From Vibrio sp. JPW-9-11-11 (GTDB lineage: Bacteria > Pseudomonadota > Gammaproteobacteria > Enterobacterales > Vibrionaceae): DNA of 64,000 nt. Location: NCBI RefSeq assembly GCF_013369335.1, contig NZ_SZQJ01000036.1, forward strand, positions 496,001 to 560,000. The letters are read 5' to 3'. Position 1 is the stretch's first letter. Every line of letters begins with the position of its first letter. This document shows, in pieces, positions 8,883 through 15,906 of the stretch. The position numbers and the translations under genes were made by a program. Below the pieces are notes generated by a model, which worked only from the letters and a program-made list of their open reading frames with translations, had not been told where the DNA came from and searched no databases.

Positions 8883-8885
8883 AAA

Positions 8886-9950
8886 TCAGTCGTCATTGAG
8901 TTGTTTGAAACGACGACTTTCGTTTTGTACTTTCTTATAGTATTTGGTCTGTTTTTTGTACGACGCTCGCTGCTGAGCCAGGGTTGCACTATTGCGCTGC
9001 TGCTCTCGCAGTAGCTTGATGTAGTTGTTTAAACGCCGCGGATCGAGTTCGCCAGATTCAAGGGCGAGCTGAACTCGGCAGCCTGGTTCATTTTGGTGCT
9101 GACAGTCAGAAAAGCGACATTGCGTGGCGAGCGATTCGACATCAGCAAACGTCTCTGCGACGCCATCGGCGCAGTCAACTAATTGCAGCTCTCTCATTCC
9201 GGGAGTATCGATTAGCACTGCGCCACTAGGCATAAAGTGCATCGAGCGCCCGGTTGTGGTGTGCCGTCCTTTACTATCGTCAGCTCGGATATCGCCAGTT
9301 TGCTGAACGGACTTGCCAAGTAAGCGGTTAACCAAGGTTGATTTGCCGACACCCGAAGAGCCCATAAAGGCGACCGTTTTACCGGTCTGACACCAAGGCA
9401 GGAGACGTTGACATTGCTCACTGTCTAAGGCGTTGACGCATTCGATCATCAACATCGCGTCTAGTTGTTGAACTTGAGCACGTTTTTGCGCTTGATCTTG
9501 ACAAAGATCGGCTTTAGTTAGCACCACCACGGGCTCAACTTGGGCTTCGTGGGCGATCGCGAGATAACGCTCAATGCGGCTAAGGTTAAAGTCGTCATTC
9601 AGTGAACAGACGATAAAAAGCGTTGATACATTGGCGGCAATCAATTGATCGTGCACTCGACTCCCCGCCGCTTTGCGATGAAACAGCGATTGGCGTTCTA
9701 GCAAGCGTAAAAACTGGTGCTCGCTATTGAGAACGACCCAATCACCAACGGTCATTGCTGGCAAGGCGTGATGAGCGGCTAAACTGATTTCGCCGTTTTC
9801 ACTCAGTAACTTATAACCGCTACGATGGTGTTCAATGATACGTGCGAGCACAACGTCGTTAGTTAAGTCGTTAAGAGTCAGTTGTTGTTGAAGTAAATTA
9901 TTCCAACCCAGTGTCGGTAGAGACATGGGTGTCGTTGCTGTGGTATTCAT
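8886..9950 (-). CDS. RsgA/YjeQ-family circularly permuted GTPase (second-chromosome type)
   Basis: 354 residues. RsgA is a ribosome-associated GTPase that helps mature the 30S subunit. The order of GTPase motifs is permuted as the family requires: NVSTLFIV and LTKADL (G4) come first, then GSSGVGKSTLVNRL (G1), then GRHTTT (G2) and DTPGMREL (G3). The zinc-binding motif C-x5-C-x-H-x6-C is present (QCRFSDCQHQNEPGC, about 280-295). An OB-fold precedes the G domain and a basic helix ends the protein. Vibrios usually carry another rsgA next to orn on the large chromosome, so this is probably a paralogue with a specialised role; that is inference. A 15-codon ORF with a perfect ribosome-binding site lies 107 bp upstream. 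Confidence 0.88.
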   Translation of the reverse strand: MNTTATTPMSLPTLGWNNLLQQQLTLNDLTNDVVLARIIEHHRSGYKLLSENGEISLAAHHALPAMTVGDWVVLNSEHQFLRLLERQSLFHRKAAGSRVHDQLIAANVSTLFIVCSLNDDFNLSRIERYLAIAHEAQVEPVVVLTKADLCQDQAQKRAQVQQLDAMLMIECVNALDSEQCQRLLPWCQTGKTVAFMGSSGVGKSTLVNRLLGKSVQQTGDIRADDSKGRHTTTGRSMHFMPSGAVLIDTPGMRELQLVDCADGVAETFADVESLATQCRFSDCQHQNEPGCRVQLALESGELDPRRLNNYIKLLREQQRNSATLAQQRASYKKQTKYYKKVQNESRRFKQLNDD

Positions 9951-10057
9951 AGATGCCCCAAGCTTGCAGTAAACTGCAGATAACGTTTAGCTAGGGTCAA
10001 AGACCCCGGTTGAATTTACACCGGGCAAAAAGGAAGGATGAGATAGGAAGTGGTTGG

Positions 10058-10105
10058 TTAAATCTCGTCACTCTGCTCTGCCGGGTGGATACGTAATACA
10101 ATCAT
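10058..10105 (-). CDS. Possible 15-aa leader peptide upstream of the RsgA-type gene
   Basis: A tiny ORF, MIVLRIHPAEQSDEI, is preceded by a perfect Shine-Dalgarno AGGAGG (10111-10116 on the minus strand) five bases before ATG. It sits between the terminator of the copper operon and the RsgA-type gene, on the same strand as the latter. Between its stop and the GTPase start are an inverted repeat (CCCGGT/ACCGGG) and a small hairpin (TGCAGT/ACTGCA), which could make it a translated leader. I do not recognise the peptide. Confidence 0.45.
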   Translation of the reverse strand: MIVLRIHPAEQSDEI

Positions 10106-10149
10106 CTTGTCCTCCTAAAAATTGATCTTGTTTCGTTGCAGATAGTAGC

Positions 10150-10179
10150 AAAGAAGGTGAGCGTTTGCCCACCTTCTTT
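10150..10179 (-). terminator. Terminator of the copper-delivery operon
   Basis: AAAGAAGGTG (10150-10159) pairs with CACCTTCTTT (10170-10179), 10 bases after the PCu(A)C-type gene. The T-tract is short. Confidence 0.7.
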
Positions 10180-10188
10180 GTCGATTAA

Positions 10189-10632
10189 TTAGTGATGTTT
10201 CATCCCACTCATGACTTTTTTGATCGGGGCGCTGAAAGTTTGCTGTTCTCCGTCGGCAAAGGTTATTTGAACGTCAATCTGCTCGCCTTCTACAAATGGC
10301 TGCTGCAGTTCAAATAGCATAATGTGTAGGCTACCTGGCTTTAGTACCGCTTTACCTTTGGCAGGGACTTGGATGCGTTCTATCTGACGCATTTTCATCA
10401 CATCGCCTTCTTTAATAACGTCGTGTAGCTCGACTTTCGCTGCTGCGGGTGTTGTCGCAGAAACGATATATCTGTCGTTGTCACCTCGGTTCATTATCTC
10501 TAGGAACACGGCACTGGTGGGAGCGTTAGGCGGTGTGGCACGAGCATAAGCGTGATGCGTCATAATGTCTGTTTTTGCATAGGCAAATGGGCTGAGCATG
10601 AGCGTCGTTAGCAATAGGGCTTTCAATTTCAT
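10189..10632 (-). CDS. Periplasmic copper chaperone, PCu(A)C family
   Basis: 147 residues from the ATG at 10632, which has AAGGAT at proper distance; a GTG at 10638 is too close to that site. A signal peptide (MKLKALLLTTLMLSPFAYA) is followed by the PCu(A)C domain with the copper ligands H-x-M-type: ELHDVIKEGDVMKMR and, further on, SLHIMLFEL. A His/Met-rich end (KKVMSGMKHH) may also bind metal. These proteins hand Cu(I) to the CuA site of cytochrome oxidase, usually with a SCO1 partner. Here the SCO1 gene is directly upstream, with five bases between them, so they form one operon. Confidence 0.9.
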   Translation of the reverse strand: MKLKALLLTTLMLSPFAYAKTDIMTHHAYARATPPNAPTSAVFLEIMNRGDNDRYIVSATTPAAAKVELHDVIKEGDVMKMRQIERIQVPAKGKAVLKPGSLHIMLFELQQPFVEGEQIDVQITFADGEQQTFSAPIKKVMSGMKHH

Positions 10633-10637
10633 TGTCA

Positions 10638-11231
10638 CTATCCTTTTGAAGTCAGTGTGTTAAACGCTTCGACCAAGGGGGCGGGCGTTAACGTATGTGG
10701 CACTTTGGTGATTAATGTGCCATCTGGTTTGAGGAAATAAAAATAAGAGCTGTGGTCGAGTGTGTACTCTAACTGAGAGTTGTCGAGCTTAGTTTTTCTA
10801 AAAATCACTCCGTAGCGATGGGCGAGAGGTGTGGTGACATCAAGCGGCGCTGATAGACCTTCGATCATCGGATGAAAATATTGGGCGTATAGGTGCGAGT
10901 CGGCCGCTGCATCTCGCTCTGGGTCGAGAGAAATAAAAATCGGCCGGTACTGACGTTGGATTTCAGGGGCAATTTGATTGAGCGCGCCAGCTAACATGGC
11001 CAGTGACGTCGGGCAGACATCGGGACAGCGAGTAAAGCCAAAATAGACGACACGCATACGCTCATCGTTGGAGTCAAACAGCGCCACGGGTTTGCCTTCT
11101 TGGCCAAATAGCACGACTTCGTCGTTCTCGATTGAAGCGTTTTTTCCCGCCGAGTGATGAGATAGGTAACCATTGAGGCTAAGGCCTACGGCAAACGCGA
11201 TCACCAGCACAATTGCCCATTTCTTGTTCAT
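10638..11231 (-). CDS. SCO1/SenC-family copper and thiol assembly protein
   Basis: 197 residues with an N-terminal membrane anchor (about 5-24) and a thioredoxin-like domain. The copper-binding set is complete: TRCPDVCPTS gives the CxxxC pair and DHSSYFYFL gives the conserved histidine. FISLDPERD is another family mark. SCO1 proteins help insert copper into cytochrome c oxidase subunit II or keep its cysteines reduced. Its start overlaps the stop of the upstream gene by four bases (ATGA at 11228-11231), so translation is coupled. It belongs to a three-gene operon. Confidence 0.93.
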   Translation of the reverse strand: MNKKWAIVLVIAFAVGLSLNGYLSHHSAGKNASIENDEVVLFGQEGKPVALFDSNDERMRVVYFGFTRCPDVCPTSLAMLAGALNQIAPEIQRQYRPIFISLDPERDAAADSHLYAQYFHPMIEGLSAPLDVTTPLAHRYGVIFRKTKLDNSQLEYTLDHSSYFYFLKPDGTLITKVPHTLTPAPLVEAFNTLTSKG

Positions 11232-11656
11232 CGTTCCATCCTTATTAACGTCTTGACCGATTGGCTCCCATCAGACACTTCGCCATACCAGGTCATGGCG
11301 TCTGAAGTGCAAACAGGGAGAATAACTTGGCCCAAATAGAGACCCGGAGTGTGCTGTTCGAGTTTGAACACCACTCTGCCCATATCCATTTCGTAACCTT
11401 CTAATGTGAGTAATAAACTCTCGCTCTGAGCATCGGGCCATGTCACTGCCATTTGAGTTGGAACAAGTGGTTGGCTAGTGTCGCGATCTACCCGGATCAG
11501 AGTGGTGCCGGTTTGGCAGCCCTCGGTGGTAGCCAAGCAGTATTGGTCTAGCGACGGTTTGCTATTGGCGGTTTGGACCCAATCAATGACATCGTTGGCG
11601 AAAAAACCGGCGCCGAGAGCAATCGCAATCAGAGTCAGCTTTATAGAAGTAGGCAC
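11228..11656 (-). CDS. Membrane-anchored hypothetical protein in the SCO1 operon
   Basis: 142 residues from a GTG start (GGAAAG upstream). One N-terminal hydrophobic segment (LTLIAIALGAGFFA) is followed by a beta-rich periplasmic domain with four cysteines, two close together (QYCLATTEGCQTG) and one in LPVCTSD. No known domain is recognised. Its place as first gene of the SCO1-PCu(A)C operon and the paired cysteines suggest a role in copper or redox handling of the oxidase, but that is inference from context only. Confidence 0.7.
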   Translation of the reverse strand: MPTSIKLTLIAIALGAGFFANDVIDWVQTANSKPSLDQYCLATTEGCQTGTTLIRVDRDTSQPLVPTQMAVTWPDAQSESLLLTLEGYEMDMGRVVFKLEQHTPGLYLGQVILPVCTSDAMTWYGEVSDGSQSVKTLIRMER

Positions 11657-11751
11657 AGCGAGCTTTCCGAATTGAAAATTTGAACAATGCTAGCATAAGT
11701 CGAGCTAAATGACTGAACATGCGAAGAAAAATGTGCTCAGAATCAACAGAT

Positions 11752-12285
11752 TTATTGTGCTTTTTTTAGGCCATAAATCGCATGGTCAAGAATTCGGTCG
11801 GCGATTTTTTCTTGGTTGGTCACAATGCCCTCAAGCACCATACCTGCGCGTTCAGCGACTTGCCGACTTGCTTGGTTGCCCACCGCTGCGGAGAGTTGGA
11901 CTTTATCCATGTCGAGCTCGTTAAACGCGATGTCGATAAGGTGTTTAACCACTCGAGTCATGATGCCTTTGCCCTGATAGTACTGGCTTAGCCAATACCC
12001 GATCTCAACGCAGCGAGTGTCGTAATTGATACGGTTAAAACTGCAGTTTCCAACCAACTCATTGCGATAAAAAATGGCGCAAGTCATTGACTTACCATCG
12101 GCATAGTCATGTAACATCCGCTGGGCAAACAAGCGAAAGTCTTGTTCGCTCTGGCAATGTGGGGGCCATGCGAGCCATTGCGCCAAATACTCACTTTGTT
12201 CGCTGACAATTTGACTGTAATAAGGGGCGAATGACTCTTGTATTAGGGCGAGTTCTATATCTTGATCTAGGGTCCGTTTAAACAT
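11752..12285 (-). CDS. GNAT acetyltransferase, RimJ/RimL type
   Basis: 177 residues from ATG 12285, which has AAGGA (12297-12293) upstream; the longer frame to 12348 lacks such a site and adds an unrelated N-terminus. The acetyl-CoA-binding motif is YYQGKGIMTRVVKHLIDIAF and the family features EIGYWLSQ and NQASRQVAERAGMVLEG follow in order, as in RimL/RimJ/SpeG-like enzymes. These transfer an acetyl group to protein N-termini or small amines. The substrate is not known. It is a single gene. Confidence 0.88.
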   Translation of the reverse strand: MFKRTLDQDIELALIQESFAPYYSQIVSEQSEYLAQWLAWPPHCQSEQDFRLFAQRMLHDYADGKSMTCAIFYRNELVGNCSFNRINYDTRCVEIGYWLSQYYQGKGIMTRVVKHLIDIAFNELDMDKVQLSAAVGNQASRQVAERAGMVLEGIVTNQEKIADRILDHAIYGLKKAQ

Positions 12286-12508
12286 ATTCCATTCCTTGCA
12301 TGTCTCATTGGATGCAACGTAGCAAACTAATCTGGTGATGACTAGCATATTGATATGTAAGCGGTGTTAAATATCTAGCACGTAATTTGTGCGTTGCGTC
12401 GTATAAGTCACAGTTCTGTTAATAACCTTTCATAACTTATGGTTTATGTTTAGCACTTTAGTTTACTCTGTACGGCATAATAAATATCAATAATTAGAAA
12501 GCGTCAGA

Positions 12509-13798
12509 ATGGTTTTTCCCAAGGAAGAAATTAGTGTCGATTTACGTCGTGTGCTGTTTGAAATTGCGTATGCGCTGGATGCTGTCGGCATTGATGAGGT
12601 GTATCACGGCCACCGTGTTGCTTACATCGCTTACCGTTGTGCTCAACAACTTAATTGGAGTGATGAGATAGCCCAGTTTGCCTACGCACTCGGACTGATC
12701 CACGACTGTGGTGTGTCTGAAGTCAAAGAACGCAACGATCTTTTGTCCCAGCTGGTTCCTCATAATACCAGCGTTCATTGCATTAAAGGGTATGAACTGC
12801 TCAGAGCGTGTCGCCCGCTCTCCTCGATGGCGACGCCGATTCTGTACCACCACACTTGGTGGCGAGATCTCGCTGAGTTAACCAGTGTCAGCAACGCAGA
12901 CAAACAGTTAGCGAGTTTGATTTTTCTTGCAGATCGTCTGGATTATTTGCGTGCAAAGTCCGACCTAGACAGTTACGGCAATCTCTCTCAGCGAGGTATA
13001 GATGATATTGCCGCAGATTTGCAAGCTAATGAAGGCATCATGTTTGAAGCCACGCAAGTCGCGGCAATGCTAGAGTTGATCAAGTGCGATGATTTTTGGT
13101 TCTCGATGGAGCCACGTTACATTGAGGCTCTGACGGATAACTTTACGTATTTACCGTTTTTTTCGGTCAGAATTGGGCTCGATGAATCGATTGAAGTGGC
13201 GGAACTATTTGGCAAAATCGTCGACGCGAAGAGTTCATTTACCTATCAGCACTCGCTGCACGTGGCTCAGTTGACTGAGTTTTTGGGTACTCGACTCGGC
13301 TATTCGTCACATACCACTCGCATGCTATATCTAGCGGGCCTGATCCATGATATTGGCAAGCTAAACACGCCAAGTCGCATTTTGCATAAACCGGGCAAAT
13401 TGACCGACGAAGAGTATACCTGTATTAAACGACACGCGACCGATTCGCGTTATGTACTGCAGAGTATGTTTGCCAACAGCAAGATCATCCATTGGGCAGC
13501 CAATCATCATGAACGATTAGATGGATCGGGATATCCGTTAGGTTTAGCGGCAAAAGATTTAGATGAGCCAAGTCGATTGATTGCCATTACGGATGTATTT
13601 CAAGCCTTGACACAATCAAGGCCTTATCGTGCAGGGTTGTCACTCGATAAAGCGATAACCATTATTGGTGAGCTAGTTGAACAAGGTCAGTTGGACGCTG
13701 AGTTGTTTGCTTGCCTAGTCGATAATGCATTGGAGTGCTACCGCATTTCAACTGGTCAAGCGAACATCGAACCACTGCTTGCTTGTAGCAGTGGTTAG
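12509..13798 (+). CDS. Tandem HD / HD-GYP domain protein, probable c-di-GMP phosphodiesterase
   Basis: 429 residues with two HD-type domains. The first (about 15-170) has HGHRVAYIAYR, a metal-type HDCG and HHTWW. The second (about 235-410) is a full HD-GYP: HSLHVAQL, LAGLIHDIGKLNTPSRILHKP, RHATDS, NHHERLDGSGYPLG. HD-GYP proteins hydrolyse cyclic di-GMP to GMP; Vibrio homologues of this double-domain type also act on 3',3'-cGAMP (V-cGAP type), so either substrate is possible. There is no membrane segment or sensor domain, so it is cytoplasmic. A 10-bp hairpin (13770-13779 with 13787-13796) overlaps the stop codon but has no T-tract. Confidence 0.92.
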   Translation: MVFPKEEISVDLRRVLFEIAYALDAVGIDEVYHGHRVAYIAYRCAQQLNWSDEIAQFAYALGLIHDCGVSEVKERNDLLSQLVPHNTSVHCIKGYELLRACRPLSSMATPILYHHTWWRDLAELTSVSNADKQLASLIFLADRLDYLRAKSDLDSYGNLSQRGIDDIAADLQANEGIMFEATQVAAMLELIKCDDFWFSMEPRYIEALTDNFTYLPFFSVRIGLDESIEVAELFGKIVDAKSSFTYQHSLHVAQLTEFLGTRLGYSSHTTRMLYLAGLIHDIGKLNTPSRILHKPGKLTDEEYTCIKRHATDSRYVLQSMFANSKIIHWAANHHERLDGSGYPLGLAAKDLDEPSRLIAITDVFQALTQSRPYRAGLSLDKAITIIGELVEQGQLDAELFACLVDNALECYRISTGQANIEPLLACSSG

Positions 13799-13862
13799 GT
13801 TGTGGAGCGGGCCGTGTCGCTATTTTTAGTCCACACGGCTCGAATGATGAATGCGAAATTTG

Positions 13863-13904
13863 CGTGACATTTCACGGTAATGAAGATCAGATATCTACTA
13901 TAGT
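13863..13904 (+). promoter_or_regulatory. Probable tna promoter with upstream dyad
   Basis: TATAGT (13899-13904) is a good -10. The dyad CGTGACATTTCACG (13863-13876) is centred at 13869.5, about 41.5 bp before the expected start site, as for a class II activator. Its half-sites resemble those of CRP, which controls tna in E. coli, but the spacer is 4 bp instead of 6, so the identity of the factor is uncertain. Confidence 0.4.
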
Positions 13905-13938
13905 ATCGACACGTGTAATGAATCAGGAGGATAACGCT

Positions 13939-14040
13939 ATGTTCAACGCCGCTACGCTAGACAGCCGTTTAGTGTTGTCGCCATGGTATAACATTGATTA
14001 CACCCTGTCCCTTCTCAATAAAGAATTCTCCCATCGTTAA
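13939..14040 (+). CDS. tnaC: TnaC-type tryptophanase leader peptide
   Basis: A 33-codon ORF with a perfect site CAGGAGG (13924-13930), eight bases before ATG. It contains SPWYNID, which matches the W-F-N-I-D core of E. coli TnaC, including the key Trp (residue 16) and Asp (residue 20) at the same distance of four. In E. coli the ribosome stalls on TnaC when tryptophan is high and shields a Rho site, allowing tna transcription. Unlike E. coli TnaC, which ends HRP, this ends SHR followed directly by TAA, so the critical last proline is missing, and the Trp-to-stop distance is longer. GC-rich hairpins (14047-14061 and 14066-14079) follow the stop. Confidence 0.85.
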   Translation: MFNAATLDSRLVLSPWYNIDYTLSLLNKEFSHR

Positions 14041-14156
14041 TGCTTAAGACGCGCCGCGTCTCATTGGGTCTGTCGACCCGATAAAACCAATCCAAATCTC
14101 TATTGTTTGCGCCGTTTTCGATGCGCATGTTTACCTGTATTTGAAGGACATTAACG

Positions 14157-15554
14157 ATGAAACGTATTCCAGAACCTTTCCGTATTAAAATGGTCGAGCC
14201 GATCAAAATGACCACGTACGACGACCGTGTTGTCGCCCTTGAAGAAGCGGGCCTTAACCCCTTTTTGCTGCGAAGTGATGATGTATATATCGACCTATTG
14301 ACTGACTCTGGTACCGGAGCAATGAGCGATAACCAATGGGCGGGCATAATGATGGGGGATGAGTCTTACGCTGGCAGTCGCAATTACTACAATCTTTGCG
14401 CTGCTGTAGAGCACTTTTTCGGCTACAAGCTAACCGTGCCCGCGCATCAAGGCCGTGGAGCTGAGCAAATACTGTTCCCTGCATTGATAGAACGAATGAA
14501 AACCGTGCGCGGAGGAAAAGAGCCCGTTTTTATCTCAAACTATCACTTCGACACCACCGCAGGACATATTGAGTTAAATGGCGGCAAAGCGATTAATGTG
14601 GTCGACCAACACGCCTTTGATACCACTACGCCATATGACTGGAAAGGCAATTTTGACTTAGACAAGTTGCAATCCACGATTGACGCCTACGGGGCTGAGA
14701 ACATTTGTGCCATCATTACTACGGTGACCTGTAATAGCTCTGGTGGACAACCCGTCTCGATGGCGAACATGCGTGCCGTGTATGAGATCGCGGTACAAAA
14801 CGATATTCCGGTGGTGATAGACTCGGCGCGATACTGTGAAAACGCCTATTTCATTAAGCAGCGTGAAGCGGGATATCAAGATAAGTCGATTCTCGAGATC
14901 ATCCGTGAAATGTATCAATACGGCGATATGTTGACAATGTCGGCGAAGAAAGATCCGATGGTGAATATTGGTGGCTTATGCTGTATACGAGACCACGAAG
15001 AACTGTTCCAGGCGGTGAGAACGCGCTGCGTACCGATGGAAGGGTTTGTTACGTATGGTGGAATGGCCGGACGTGACATGGAAGCTCTGGCAAGAGGTTT
15101 ATACGAAGGGGCAGATGAAGACTTTCTTCACTATCGAATCAGTCAAGTAGAGTACTTAGGTGAGCGGCTACGTGAGGGAGGGATCCCAATTCAATACCCG
15201 ACAGGTGGCCACGCAGTGTTTGTTGATGCGGCCAAAATCCTGCCTCATATCCCGCCACATGAGTTTCCTGCCCAAGTATTGTGTAATGCGCTATACCTTG
15301 AAGCTGGGATCCGCGCGGTTGAGATTGGCTCATTGCTGCTAGGTCGCGATCCTGAATCGGGGCAGCAAAAGCCTTCTGAGTTAGAACTGATGCGTTTGAC
15401 CATCCCAAGGCGTGTATATACCAATGATCATATGGACTATATCGCCGACGCGATCATCGCTCTTAAACAGCGAGCTCATGAGCTAAAAGGGCTTACTTTT
15501 GAGTATGAGCCGCCGGTGCTTCGTCATTTCACGGCGCGTTTTAAGTCCAAGTAA
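14157..15554 (+). CDS. tnaA: Tryptophanase
   Basis: 465 residues, usual for TnaA. It splits L-tryptophan to indole, pyruvate and ammonia with pyridoxal phosphate. Recognised parts are the N-terminus KRIPEPFRIKMVEPI, DLLTDSGTGAMSD, the ring-stacking region HQGRGAEQILF, the PLP aspartate/arginine in VVIDSARYCENAYFIK and the PLP lysine in MLTMSAKKDPMVNIGG. AAGGA lies eight bases before ATG. It is preceded by the tnaC leader and followed by a strong terminator; the tryptophan permease gene tnaB found next in E. coli is absent here. The organism is therefore expected to be indole-positive. Confidence 0.97.
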   Translation: MKRIPEPFRIKMVEPIKMTTYDDRVVALEEAGLNPFLLRSDDVYIDLLTDSGTGAMSDNQWAGIMMGDESYAGSRNYYNLCAAVEHFFGYKLTVPAHQGRGAEQILFPALIERMKTVRGGKEPVFISNYHFDTTAGHIELNGGKAINVVDQHAFDTTTPYDWKGNFDLDKLQSTIDAYGAENICAIITTVTCNSSGGQPVSMANMRAVYEIAVQNDIPVVIDSARYCENAYFIKQREAGYQDKSILEIIREMYQYGDMLTMSAKKDPMVNIGGLCCIRDHEELFQAVRTRCVPMEGFVTYGGMAGRDMEALARGLYEGADEDFLHYRISQVEYLGERLREGGIPIQYPTGGHAVFVDAAKILPHIPPHEFPAQVLCNALYLEAGIRAVEIGSLLLGRDPESGQQKPSELELMRLTIPRRVYTNDHMDYIADAIIALKQRAHELKGLTFEYEPPVLRHFTARFKSK

Positions 15555-15586
15555 TTTCGATACTAATTGTGTTGAAACCGAAACAC

Positions 15587-15618
15587 CTGCCGCACTTATA
15601 AAATGGTGCGGCAGTTTT
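15587..15618 (+). terminator. Terminator of tnaA
   Basis: CTGCCGCAC (15587-15595) pairs with GTGCGGCAG (15606-15614) and is followed by TTTT. Confidence 0.88.
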
Positions 15619-15906
15619 GTGTGTTGTAAATAAAGGTGAAACCAGTTCCAAATACTGACTTATCACTCAAATGTCACGCTAAATTCTGCTGGTGGCTATT
15701 TTTCTAGATCTTGACTCAATATCGTACTTGTCATGTAACAAACTGATAACGTCGATATATTTCTCTGCAATCACTCGAATTTAGTTTTTATTTTTTTCAT
15801 CAAAAATAAAGTCTCTTAAATACTGAAGAGGATGTTCTTCACTTTCGATTGAACAGACATAGCTCTGACGATTGGAGCAAACGTACAAGGAATGAGAGAA
15901 ATAGTT
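15619..15906. other. Upstream region of the chitinase gene
   Basis: About 290 bases, AT-rich, that must contain the chitinase promoter. No operator, RNA or ORF could be supported. Confidence 0.4.

Noticed and set aside
13811..13839. Terminator after the HD-GYP gene
   Set aside because: The 7-bp stem has a 15-nt loop with the T-run inside the loop rather than after the stem.
13863..13876. Canonical CRP site before tnaC
   Set aside because: The half-sites are separated by 4 bp rather than 6, so it was listed only as a dyad of unknown binder.
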